Positions 8,581 through 16,294 of a stretch of DNA of 64,000 bases are shown piece after piece (position 1 is the first letter of the stretch; every line of letters begins with the position of its first letter). The DNA comes from Curtobacterium sp. MCPF17_052. Its GTDB lineage: Bacteria; Actinomycetota; Actinomycetes; Actinomycetales; Microbacteriaceae. The stretch spans positions 124,001 to 188,000 of the forward strand of contig NZ_QKSD01000009.1 in the NCBI RefSeq assembly GCF_003234085.1, in the 5' to 3' direction. The position numbers were made by a program, and so were the translations under genes. The notes below the pieces were generated by a model. It was not told the origin of the DNA. It was given only the letters and a program-made list of their open reading frames with translations, and searched no databases.

Positions 8581-8680
8581 CTGTCGTGCGGGCTGCGGTC
8601 GTGCTTGCTGCGGTCGTGCTTGCTGCGGTCGTGCTTGCTGCTGTCGCGCGGGCTGCCGTCGTCCTTGCTGCCGTCATGCC
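8581..8680. repeat. 15-bp tandem repeat between cbs and metB
   Basis: Nearly seven units of 15 bp; three consecutive copies of CGGTCGTGCTTGCTG (8596-8640) are identical, with diverged units on both sides. A minus-strand open frame through it only encodes TTAAS-like repeats and is not believed to be a gene. Confidence 0.9.
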
Positions 8681-8714
8681 GTCGCCGTCTGGGCGGCGTT
8701 CGCGGCGGCGGCCG

Positions 8715-10079
8715 TCACTCGGACAGGTAGGTGAGGAGGTCGTGGCGGGTGAGGACCGTGACCGGCTTGCCGTCGCCGACGACGAGCAGGGCGTCGGCCC
8801 CTTCGAGAGCGCGACGGGCTGCGGACACGGACTCGCCGATGCCGATCAGGGGCAGCGGGTCGCCGACGAACGGGGACAGGGCGTCGGCCATGGCCGCGGC
8901 TCCGGTGAAGACCTGCTCGAGCAGGGCCTTCTCCTCGATCGCGCCGACGACCTCGCCCATCACGACGGGCGGTTCGGCGTTGAGGACCGGCATCTGCGAG
9001 ACGCCGTACTTCGTCATGATGTCGACCACGTCGCGGATGGTGTCTGACGGGTGCGCGTGCACCAGGTCGGGCAGGCGGCCGTCCTTGCCGGCGATGAGGT
9101 CCCCGACGGAGCGTTCGTCGTCGGTCTCGGCGAAGCCGTAGGAGCGCATCCACCGGTCGTTGAAGATCTTGCCGAGGTAGCCGCGTCCCCCGTCGGGCAG
9201 CAGGACCACGACGACGTCGTCCTCGGACAGCGACTCGGCGGCACGGAGCGCGGCGACCACGGCCATGCCGCTCGACCCGCCGACGAGCAGGCCCTCTTCA
9301 CGGGCGAGGCGCCGCGTCATGGCGAACGAGTCTGCGTCCGAGACGGCGATGATCTCGTCCGGCACACCGGCGTCGTACGCGGGCGGCCAGAAGTCCTCGC
9401 CGACGCCCTCGACGAGGTACGGACGGCCGGTGCCCCCGGAGTAGACGGAGCCCTCGGGGTCGGCGCCGACGATCCGGACCCGTCCGTCGGAGGCTTCCTT
9501 GAGGAACCGACCGGTGCCGGAGATCGTGCCACCGGTACCGACACCCGCGACGAAGTGGGTGAGCTGCCCCTCGGTGTCGCGCCAGATCTCCGGACCCGTG
9601 GTCTCGTAGTGGCTGCGGGGGCCGTTCGGGTTGGCGTACTGGTTCGGCTTGTAGGCGCCGGGGATCTCACGCACCAGGCGATCGGACACGGAGTAGTAGG
9701 ACTCCGGGTCCTCGGGAGCGACGGCGGTCGGGGTGACGACGATCTCGGCGCCGTAGGCGGTCAGGACGTTCCGCTTGTCCTCGCCGACCTTGTCGGGGAG
9801 CACGAACACGCAGCGGTACCCGCGCTGCTGGGCGACCAGGGCGAGGCCGACACCGGTGTTGCCCGAGGTCGGTTCGACGATCGTGCCGCCGGGGCGCAGG
9901 TCACCCGACGCTTCGGCAGCGTCGATGATCCGCGTCGCGATGCGGTCCTTCGCGGAGCCGCCCGGGTTGAAGTACTCGACCTTGACCAGGACGGTCGCCC
10001 GGAGCCCGGCGGTGACCCGGTTCAGCTTGACCAGCGGGGTGTCGCCGACGAGGTCGACGACGGAGTTCGCGTAACGCAC
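8715..10079 (-). CDS. cbs: Cystathionine beta-synthase
   Basis: Condenses homocysteine with serine to cystathionine, the first step of reverse transsulfuration. 454 residues. The fold-type II PLP catalytic core has the Schiff-base lysine K44 (NPGGSAKDR), the phosphate loop GTGGTISGTG and the substrate loop TSGNTGVGLA. A pair of regulatory CBS domains fills about residues 335-454, which separates it from a plain cysteine synthase. There is no N-terminal haem domain. The GTG start lies 6 nt after TAGACT, predicting a leaderless transcript. metB follows on the same strand. Confidence 0.93.
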   Translation of the reverse strand: MRYANSVVDLVGDTPLVKLNRVTAGLRATVLVKVEYFNPGGSAKDRIATRIIDAAEASGDLRPGGTIVEPTSGNTGVGLALVAQQRGYRCVFVLPDKVGEDKRNVLTAYGAEIVVTPTAVAPEDPESYYSVSDRLVREIPGAYKPNQYANPNGPRSHYETTGPEIWRDTEGQLTHFVAGVGTGGTISGTGRFLKEASDGRVRIVGADPEGSVYSGGTGRPYLVEGVGEDFWPPAYDAGVPDEIIAVSDADSFAMTRRLAREEGLLVGGSSGMAVVAALRAAESLSEDDVVVVLLPDGGRGYLGKIFNDRWMRSYGFAETDDERSVGDLIAGKDGRLPDLVHAHPSDTIRDVVDIMTKYGVSQMPVLNAEPPVVMGEVVGAIEEKALLEQVFTGAAAMADALSPFVGDPLPLIGIGESVSAARRALEGADALLVVGDGKPVTVLTRHDLLTYLSE

Positions 10080-10085
10080 CCGACG

Positions 10086-10091
10086 AGTCTA
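10086..10091 (-). promoter_or_regulatory. Leaderless -10 box of cbs
   Basis: TAGACT ends 6 nt before the GTG start; no ribosome binding site is present. Confidence 0.55.
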
Positions 10092-10253
10092 GGCGGCCGG
10101 TTCCGCTGTGCGTCCTCCGGCGACGGATGCTCAGCAGGGCACACCTGGTGCCGCTTCGACCGGGCACCGGTGGTCTGCCGGCGGTCCGCCCGAGATCTGC
10201 CCGCGGGCTGCACGCGGTCTGCACGCCAGGTCCGTCGCCGGTCGGCCGCCGCG

Positions 10254-12161
10254 TCAGCTCCGCGCGGTCACGACCGGGTCGCTCTGCTGCTCGTGCAGCG
10301 TCGCGTACGTGCCGCCGAGCGCGAGGAGTTCGTCGTGCGTCCCCTGCTCGATGATCTGACCGTGGTCCAGGACGAAGACGACGTCGGCATCACGGATGGT
10401 CGACAGCCGGTGCGCGATCGAGATGGTCGTCCGCCCGCGGGCCGCGGTGTCCAGCGCCGCCTGTACGACGCGCTCCGAGATCGAGTCGAGCGCACTCGTC
10501 GCCTCGTCGAGCACGAGGACCGGCGGGTCCTTGAGCAGCACACGGGCGATCGCGATCCGCTGCTTCTCGCCGCCGGAGAGCCGGTACCCCCGCTCCCCGA
10601 CGATCGTGTCGTAGCCGTCCGGGAACGACGCGATCGTCTCGTGGATGTTCGCCGCCCGCGCCGCCCGCTCCAGCTCGGCGTCCGTCGCGTCGGGCTTGGC
10701 GTACCGCAGGTTGTCGCCGATCGAGGAGTGGAACAGGTAGGTCTCCTGGCTGACGATGCCGATGTGCGCCATGAGGTCCTCGTGCACGATGTCCCGCACG
10801 TCCTGCCCGGCGAACCGGACGGAGCCCGCCGTTGCCTCGTACAGCCGTGGAACCAGGTACGAGATCGTGGTCTTGCCCGCACCTGAGGGTCCGACGAAGG
10901 CAGCGAACTGCCCCGGCTGCAACTCGAACGAGACGCCGCGCAGGGTGGGCTTGTCCGGCTCGCCGTCCGGGTAGGCGAACGAGACGTCGTCGAAGGCCAC
11001 GTGCCCGACCCGACGCTCGTCGACGGGCTTCGCCGTGGGGGCGTCCGTGATCGCGGGCTCGAGGTCGAAGTACTCGAAGATGCGGGCGAACAGCGCGCCG
11101 GATGTCTGCAGGTCGAGGACGACCCGGAGCAGGCCCACCGTCGGGAACAGCAGCCGGGACTGCACGGTCGTGAACGCCACGATCGTGCCGGCGGTGATCG
11201 GGATGCCGCCCTCGATGAGGTACGCGGCCACCAGGTAGATCACCGCGGGGATGATGGACAGGAAGATCTGCACGATCGCGAAGAACCACTGACCGGACAT
11301 CTGCTGGCGGACCTGCAGCCCGATCTGGTTGCGGTTCTCGTCGCCGTAGCGGTGGATCTCGCTGCGCTGCTGGTTGAAGCTCTTCGCGAGCAGGATCCCC
11401 GACACGCTCAGGGTCTCCTGCGTGATCGCCGTCATGTCCGACAGCGACTCCTGGGTCTGCGCGGCGATGCGTGCACGGACCTTGCCCACCTTGCGCTGCG
11501 CGATCACGAGCAGCGGGAGGAGCACGACGGCCACGAGGGTCATCTGCCAGCTCAGAAGCAGCATCGCGACGACGGCCGCGATGACCGTGACGGTGTTGCC
11601 GAGCACCGACGAGATCGTGTTGTTCAGCACGCTCGCGACGCCGCCGACGTCGTTCTGCAACCGGCTCTGGATCACGCCGGTCTTGGTCCGGGTGAAGAAC
11701 GCCAGCTCCATGCGCTGCAGGTGCCCGAACAGCCGCATCCGCATGGCGCCCATGACCTTGTTGCCGACCGTCGCGGTCAGGTAGGTCTGCCAGACGCCGA
11801 TGCCGGCGCTGAGGATCCACAGCCCGATCATGCCGCCGACCAGTTCGGCGAGGACCGGCACGTCCGGACGTCCGCCGGGCGGGAACAGCCCGCGGTCGAA
11901 GGCCTGCTGGGTCAGGAGGGGCGGGATCACCGAGACCGCGGCCCCGACGAGGACGAGGACGACGGTCAGGCTGATCGAGCGACGGTGCGGGACGAAGAGC
12001 CCCGCGATGCGTCGGAGCAGGTGCGGGATCTGGGGCGCTTCCGCGTTCGCGGCGCGCTGCGCGTCCGGGTCCCCACTGGAGATCCGGCTGCGGCCGTGCC
12101 CGCCGCCGGGCCCACCACCACGCATCCCGCCACCACCGGCGACGGAGCCCATCTGACTCAT
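10254..12161 (-). CDS. ABC exporter, fused permease and ATPase
   Basis: 635-residue half-transporter of the MsbA/multidrug type. A Gly-rich cytosolic N-terminus (about 60 residues) leads into six membrane helices (about 60-360). The nucleotide-binding domain has Walker A GPSGAGKTT (near 425), signature LSGGEKQ (near 528) and Walker B LVLDEATSALD. It probably works as a homodimer, since no partner gene is adjacent. The ATG start was chosen for GGAGAGGG 5 nt upstream, five codons inside the longest frame. The substrate is unknown. Confidence 0.92.
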   Translation of the reverse strand: MSQMGSVAGGGGMRGGGPGGGHGRSRISSGDPDAQRAANAEAPQIPHLLRRIAGLFVPHRRSISLTVVLVLVGAAVSVIPPLLTQQAFDRGLFPPGGRPDVPVLAELVGGMIGLWILSAGIGVWQTYLTATVGNKVMGAMRMRLFGHLQRMELAFFTRTKTGVIQSRLQNDVGGVASVLNNTISSVLGNTVTVIAAVVAMLLLSWQMTLVAVVLLPLLVIAQRKVGKVRARIAAQTQESLSDMTAITQETLSVSGILLAKSFNQQRSEIHRYGDENRNQIGLQVRQQMSGQWFFAIVQIFLSIIPAVIYLVAAYLIEGGIPITAGTIVAFTTVQSRLLFPTVGLLRVVLDLQTSGALFARIFEYFDLEPAITDAPTAKPVDERRVGHVAFDDVSFAYPDGEPDKPTLRGVSFELQPGQFAAFVGPSGAGKTTISYLVPRLYEATAGSVRFAGQDVRDIVHEDLMAHIGIVSQETYLFHSSIGDNLRYAKPDATDAELERAARAANIHETIASFPDGYDTIVGERGYRLSGGEKQRIAIARVLLKDPPVLVLDEATSALDSISERVVQAALDTAARGRTTISIAHRLSTIRDADVVFVLDHGQIIEQGTHDELLALGGTYATLHEQQSDPVVTARS

Positions 12162-12282
12162 CGACACCCTCTCCACGCCTCGCGGCGTCGTCCTCGCATG
12201 AATGTACGCCCGCGCACCGACCCGGCCCGACGCGTTCGCCGAGGGCTGTGGACGGAGGTGATCCGGGCCTCCCGTGTGGAGG

Positions 12283-12298
12283 ACCGGACGCGTCCGGT
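12283..12298. promoter_or_regulatory. 16-bp perfect palindrome, possible operator
   Basis: ACCGGACGCGTCCGGT lies between the divergent ABC exporter and amino acid permease genes, 65 bp before the permease start. It could bind a dimeric regulator; no regulator gene is adjacent. Confidence 0.35.
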
Positions 12299-12362
12299 TT
12301 GGACCCCGTCCGGGGGCCGTGGGACGATGACCCGTCCCCCGCCAGCGCTCCCGTGAGGTCCC

Positions 12363-13775
12363 ATGTCGTCCGCGCCGTCACTCGCCCGTCAGCTCCTCCG
12401 GCGGAAGCCCGTGGACCAGCTCCGCGCAGAGGCGGCAGAGGGGGTCGACGGACAGCCACTCCGCCGGACCCTGGGGGTGTGGCACCTGACCATGATCAGC
12501 GTCGGTGCGACCCTCGGCACCGGCATCCTGGTCGTCCTCGGCACCGCCGTGCCACTCGCCGGGCCCGCCGTGTGGATCTCCTTCGTCCTCGCCGGCGTCG
12601 CTGCGCTGCTCTCGGCACTGTCCTACGCGGAGATGGCCGGTGCTGTCCCCACCTCCGGGTCGAGCTACTCCTACACGTACGCGACGATGGGCGAGGGCAT
12701 CGCCTGGGTCTGCGGGTGGTGCCTGGTCCTCGAGTACGCGGTGTCCGTCGCCGCCGTCGCCGTCGGTGCCAGCGAGTACGTCGACGAGACCCTGCGCGTC
12801 TTCGGACTGCACCTGCCGACCGCGCTGTCCGCGCCTCCGGGTGACGGTGGGGTGGTCAACCTGCCGGCGGCCGCGCTCGTCCTCGTCGCGATGCTGATCC
12901 TGCTGCCCGGGGCGAAGGAGAGCGCCTGGGTGAACACGCTCATGGTGCTCGTGAAGATCGCGTTGCTGGTGTTCTTCGTCATCGTGGCGTTCTCGGCGTT
13001 CCGGGTCGGGAACTTCGAACCGCTCGCCCCGATGGGCGCGGCGGGCGTGAGCGCGGCGGCCTCTCGGCTGTTCTTCTCGTACATCGGGTTCGACGCCGCC
13101 TCGACCGCCGGCGAAGAGGCGAAGGACCCCCGCCGCGACCTGCCGCGCGCCATCATCGGGTCGATCGCGCTCATCACCGCGCTGTACATCCTGGTGGCCG
13201 TCGCGGCGATCGGCGCGCGGTCGTGGACGTCGTTCTCGGCCGACGAGGCCTCGCTCGTCCGCATCGTCGTCGACGTCACCGGGCTGCCTGTCGTCGCGCT
13301 CGTGTTCTCGGTCGGTGCCGTCATCGCGATCGCCAGTGTCGTCCTCACCGTGCTCTACGGCCAGACCCGCATCCTGCTCACGATGGCGCGTGACGGTCTC
13401 GTGCCGAAGGTGTTCGGCCGGGTGTCCCCGCGCACCGGGACCCCGATCGCGAACACGCTCATCGTCGGCATCGTGGTCACGATCGTGTCGGCACTCGTCC
13501 CCCTCGGGGAGCTCGCCGACGCGACGAGCATCGGCACCCTCATCGCGTTCGCCCTCGTGAACGTCTCGGTGATCGTGCTCCGCCGGACCCAGCCGGATCT
13601 GGAACGGTCGTACCGCGTGCCGTTCTTCCCCGTGGTGCCGGTGCTCGGCGTCCTGTTCTGCCTGTTCCTGGCGGTGACGCTCGGCGCGGGGACGTGGATC
13701 GCGTTCGGCATCTGGATGGTCGCCGGCGCCGTGCTCTACGTGGCCTACGGCCGCCGCCACAGCACGCTCGCGTAG
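12363..13775 (+). CDS. APC-superfamily amino acid permease
   Basis: 470 residues with about 12 membrane helices. The N-terminal region (residues 36-75, ending GATLGTGILVVLG) carries the glycine-rich unwound TM1 motif that binds the substrate backbone in the APC fold. Then follows SYAEMAGAVPTSGSSYSY, characteristic of the cationic amino acid transporter (CAT/YfnA) branch. The substrate is likely an amino acid; specificity is not determinable. ATG start with GTGAGG upstream. A perfect palindrome sits in its promoter region. Confidence 0.9.
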   Translation: MSSAPSLARQLLRRKPVDQLRAEAAEGVDGQPLRRTLGVWHLTMISVGATLGTGILVVLGTAVPLAGPAVWISFVLAGVAALLSALSYAEMAGAVPTSGSSYSYTYATMGEGIAWVCGWCLVLEYAVSVAAVAVGASEYVDETLRVFGLHLPTALSAPPGDGGVVNLPAAALVLVAMLILLPGAKESAWVNTLMVLVKIALLVFFVIVAFSAFRVGNFEPLAPMGAAGVSAAASRLFFSYIGFDAASTAGEEAKDPRRDLPRAIIGSIALITALYILVAVAAIGARSWTSFSADEASLVRIVVDVTGLPVVALVFSVGAVIAIASVVLTVLYGQTRILLTMARDGLVPKVFGRVSPRTGTPIANTLIVGIVVTIVSALVPLGELADATSIGTLIAFALVNVSVIVLRRTQPDLERSYRVPFFPVVPVLGVLFCLFLAVTLGAGTWIAFGIWMVAGAVLYVAYGRRHSTLA

Positions 13776-13807
13776 GCCGGCCCTGGCCCGCGGCCGCCCT
13801 GGCCCGA

Positions 13808-13869
13808 GTTTCGCGCCCAGCGACACCACTCGCGCTCAGGAGCCCGAACGGTGTCGCTGGGCGCGAAAC
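13808..13869. repeat. Palindromic element A, 20-bp perfect arms
   Basis: GTTTCGCGCCCAGCGACACC at 13808-13827 is an exact inverted copy of 13850-13869, with a 22-nt spacer. The arm shares TTTCGCGC, then C or T, then CAGCGACAC with palindrome B on the other side of the next gene. It may also terminate the permease transcript. Confidence 0.9.
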
Positions 13870-13921
13870 GTACTCGTCCTCCACAGTGGCGCCACCACGG
13901 GCCGCCGTCCACAGCGCGAGC

Positions 13922-14886
13922 ATGGCGAGACCGACGGAGCGATCCGGAGCCACACGATGGGACATGGAGCACCACCGGAAGCGACCGCACCTCCTCCGAA
14001 CCGACATGGCCGATCGCAGTGCCGCGAGAGCAACGCAGCGAGCGCACCGGTCTGGCGACCTCGTCCTGATCCGGCAGGGCGTGTACATGCCCCGCGGAGA
14101 GTGGGAGGCGCTCGAGGAGACCGGACGGCACCTCGCCCGGGCTCGTGCGGTGGCTCCCGAGCTGGAGGAGGGAACGGGTTTCTCGCACGTCACGGCTGCT
14201 CTCGCTCTTGGCTGGCCGTTGATCGGGCCAGCGCCAGAACGCGTGCACGTCATCGATGACCGCCGCACCACGACCGTGCACCGAGCCGGCCTGGTGCGGC
14301 ACGCGGGTCCGCTCCCCGCAGTGGACCCCGTGCGACTCGACGGCGTGCCGGTGACGGCTCCGGTCCCCACGGCTGTCGCGCTCATCGTCAGTGCGCCGGT
14401 GCACGTCGCAGCAGTCGCCGTCGACGCCGCGGTCCGAGCACGGGTCATCGAGCCATCCCGTCTCGCCGAGGAGCTCCCCCTCGGTCCGGCCCGCGGCTCA
14501 GCCCGTGCTCAGCTCGTCCTGTCCGCGCTCGACGAGCGACACGAGTCACCCGGGGAGTCGTTCACGGCGATCCGTCTGGTCGAGATCGGAGCGCCGGAGA
14601 CGATCCCGCAGCACGAGTTCGTCCTGCCTGACGGGCGACGTGATCGCGTCGACTTCTGGCTCCCGAGCCGGGGAGTCGTGGTCGAGTTCGACGGGAAGCA
14701 GAAGTACCGCGATCCGACGATGATCGGCACGTCGGACCCGGCGGAGGTGCTCTGGCGCGAGAAAGTCCGGGAAGACCGGATCCGGTCTCGGCCGGAGGTT
14801 CGAGCGGTCATCGCGTGACCTGGTGGCATCTCGTCGAGCCAGACCGCCTGCGAGCACTCTTCCGGGCGCACGGTGTCCGGCTGTGA
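13922..14886 (+). pseudogene. AbiEi-antitoxin-like/DUF559 endonuclease-like gene, frameshifted at the 3' end
   Basis: The intact frame runs to a TGA at 14818. It resembles solitary actinobacterial proteins that fuse an AbiEi-type N-terminal region (GVYMPRG motif) to a C-terminal DUF559, Vsr-like PD-(D/E)xK nuclease domain (RVDFWLPSRGVVVEFDGKQK, then LWREKVREDR). The family normally ends with a strand containing RVTW. That ending is present in another frame: from 14812 the codons read RVTWWHLVEPDRLRALFRAH and so on to a TGA at 14884-14886. Loss of one C near 14811 explains this. No AbiEii-like toxin partner is adjacent. The start is uncertain: ATG 13922 or 13964, neither with a strong ribosome binding site. 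Related palindromes flank the gene. Confidence 0.75.
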
Positions 14887-14897
14887 GCGGTTGGACG

Positions 14898-14957
14898 TTT
14901 CGCGCTCAGCGACACGGTTCGCGGGTCCGGCCGCGAACCGTGTCGCTGAGCGCGAAA
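14898..14957. repeat. Palindromic element B, 27-bp perfect arms
   Basis: Positions 14898-14924 and 14931-14957 are exact inverted copies around a 6-nt loop (GTCCGG). The outer part of each arm (TTTCGCGCTCAGCGACAC) differs by one base from palindrome A. It begins 12 bp after the frameshifted stop of the gene it flanks. Confidence 0.92.
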
Positions 14958-14994
14958 AGCCGCCGCCCCCGGCCCGCCCGCGCCCCGCACACGA

Positions 14995-15028
14995 CGAAGG
15001 CCGCCGCCCCGAGGGGCAGCGGCCTTCG
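14995..15028 (-). terminator. Terminator of the rplJ-rplL operon
   Basis: A 16-bp stem (14995-15010 with 15013-15028, one mismatch) of the CGAAGGCCGC...GCGGCCTTCG type, 17 bp after the rplL stop. Confidence 0.8.
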
Positions 15029-15045
15029 TGACCAGAAGGTCGGAC

Positions 15046-15429
15046 TCAGACGAGCTCGACGGTGGCGCCGACGGCCTCGAGGGCAGCCTTCGCCTTGTCG
15101 GCAGCTTCCTTGTTCGCACCTTCGAGGATCTTCGCGTCAGCGGTCTCGACGAGCGCCTTGGCCTCGCCCAGGCCGAGCGACGTGAGGCCACGGACCTCCT
15201 TGATGACCTGGATCTTCTTGTCACCGGCCGACTTGAGCACGACGTCGAACTCGGTCTTCTCCTCGACCTCCTCGGCGGGGGCAGCAGCGCCACCGGCCGC
15301 GGCGACCGCGACGGGGGCAGCAGCGGTGACCTCGAAGACCTCTTCAAACTTCTTCACGAAGTCCGAGAGCTCGATGAGCGTGAGCTCCTTGAAGGCCTCG
15401 ATGAGCTCGTCCTGCGAAAGCTTCGCCAT
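15046..15429 (-). CDS. rplL: 50S ribosomal protein L7/L12
   Basis: 127-residue stalk protein that recruits translation factors to the ribosome, present as dimers on L10. The N-terminal dimerisation helices ([21 protein letters not shown]) lead to an Ala/Pro-rich hinge ([13 protein letters not shown]). The C-terminal globular domain has the conserved [20 protein letters not shown] and the factor-binding helix. Full family length. It follows rplJ by 51 bp and ends at a strong hairpin. The start has AGGAG upstream. Confidence 0.98.
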   Translation of the reverse strand: MAKLSQDELIEAFKELTLIELSDFVKKFEEVFEVTAAAPVAVAAAGGAAAPAEEVEEKTEFDVVLKSAGDKKIQVIKEVRGLTSLGLGEAKALVETADAKILEGANKEAADKAKAALEAVGATVELV

Positions 15430-15480
15430 GATTTTCTCCTACTACTCAGTACGTGATGTGGTTGTGGAACGCGTGCCTGG

Positions 15481-15996
15481 TCAGGCCGCGGACTCCTGCT
15501 TCTCGCGGAGGGCGTCCACCGTGCGGACGGCCTGCGAGAGGGGTGCGTTGAACAGGTACGCAGCACCGAACAGCGAGGCCTTGAAGGCGCCGGCGAGCTT
15601 GCCGAGCAGCACTTCGCGGGACTCGAGGTCGGCGAGCTTGTCCACCTCGGTCGCGGAGAGCGGATTACCGTCGAAGTAACCACCCTTCACCACGAGCTCG
15701 GGGTTCGCCTTGGCGAATGCACGCAGCGACTTCGCGACGGCGACGGTGTCACCGTGGACGAAGGCGAGAGCGGACGGACCGGCGAGCTCGTCGTCGAACG
15801 ACGTGATGCCTGCCTCGTTGGCCGCGATCTTGGTCAGCGTGTTCTTCACCACGGCGTACGTGGCGTGCTCACGGATCGAGTTGCGGAGCTCCTTGAGCTG
15901 CGCGACCGTGAGACCGCGGTACTCGGTGAGCAGAACGGCGTTCGAGCTACGGAAGGACTCCGTGAGCTCGGCGACCGCAGCTTCCTTGTTCGCCAT
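15481..15996 (-). CDS. rplJ: 50S ribosomal protein L10
   Basis: 171-residue stalk base protein. It binds 23S rRNA with its N-terminal domain ([21 protein letters not shown]) and L7/L12 dimers with its C-terminal helix ([20 protein letters not shown]). In many bacteria it also represses its own operon by binding the mRNA leader. The ATG at 15996 was chosen for AAGGAGAACC directly upstream; a longer frame to 16128 would cover the leader hairpins. It is the first gene of rplJ-rplL, separated here from rplK-rplA, which lie at 31 kb. Confidence 0.97.
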   Translation of the reverse strand: MANKEAAVAELTESFRSSNAVLLTEYRGLTVAQLKELRNSIREHATYAVVKNTLTKIAANEAGITSFDDELAGPSALAFVHGDTVAVAKSLRAFAKANPELVVKGGYFDGNPLSATEVDKLADLESREVLLGKLAGAFKASLFGAAYLFNAPLSQAVRTVDALREKQESAA

Positions 15997-16210
15997 GGTT
16001 CTCCTTGGGGTTCTTGCTGGCAGCCCCGGGTCCCATGGCTGTGGTGAACACAACCCGCACACGAAAAAAGCTCCGGCGCAGAGGCTCGGAGCTGCTCCCG
16101 CACGATGTGTGGGAGTGGTTCTGAACACCTGCGCGGGTTGCCTCGTGACGAGGACCTTCGGTCACTGTCCACGCGTGAGCACGGCAGCGACGACCAGCGG
16201 TCTTTGGCTG
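15997..16210 (-). ncRNA. L10-type mRNA leader
   Basis: About 215 nt of untranslated RNA between the predicted promoter and rplJ. A stem around CTCCCACACATCGTGCGGGAG is followed by a U-tailed hairpin (16064-16093). The position matches the ribosomal L10 leader, which binds the L10(L12)4 complex. I have not checked it against a covariance model. Confidence 0.6.
16064..16093 (-). terminator. Intrinsic terminator inside the rplJ leader (attenuator)
   Basis: On the minus strand AGCTCCG and CGGAGCT pair around an 11-nt loop and are followed by TTTTTT. This is the only canonical hairpin-plus-U-tract terminator I noticed in the window, and it sits upstream of rplJ rather than at a gene end. Confidence 0.7.
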
Positions 16211-16216
16211 AACAAA

Positions 16217-16222
16217 ACGGTA
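16217..16222 (-). promoter_or_regulatory. -10 box of the rplJ-rplL promoter
   Basis: TACCGT on the minus strand with a -35-like TTCCGG 18 nt upstream. The predicted transcript starts near 16210. Confidence 0.45.
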
Positions 16223-16294
16223 CCACAGCCCGGGCGCGTTCCGGAACCTCGGATCCGGCCTGGAGGACCGACCACCTCCGCCCCGCCGGTCCGG

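Noticed and set aside
8486..8677. 63-residue minus-strand open frame with TTAAS repeats
   Set aside because: It is only the 15-bp array translated, has no ribosome binding site and overlaps the metB start.
10080..10253. SAM or other riboswitch for cbs-metB
   Set aside because: The cbs promoter is leaderless by position, leaving no room for an RNA leader.
13922..14886. A complete AbiE-type toxin-antitoxin pair
   Set aside because: Only the AbiEi-like/DUF559 protein is present; no nucleotidyltransferase toxin gene is adjacent.
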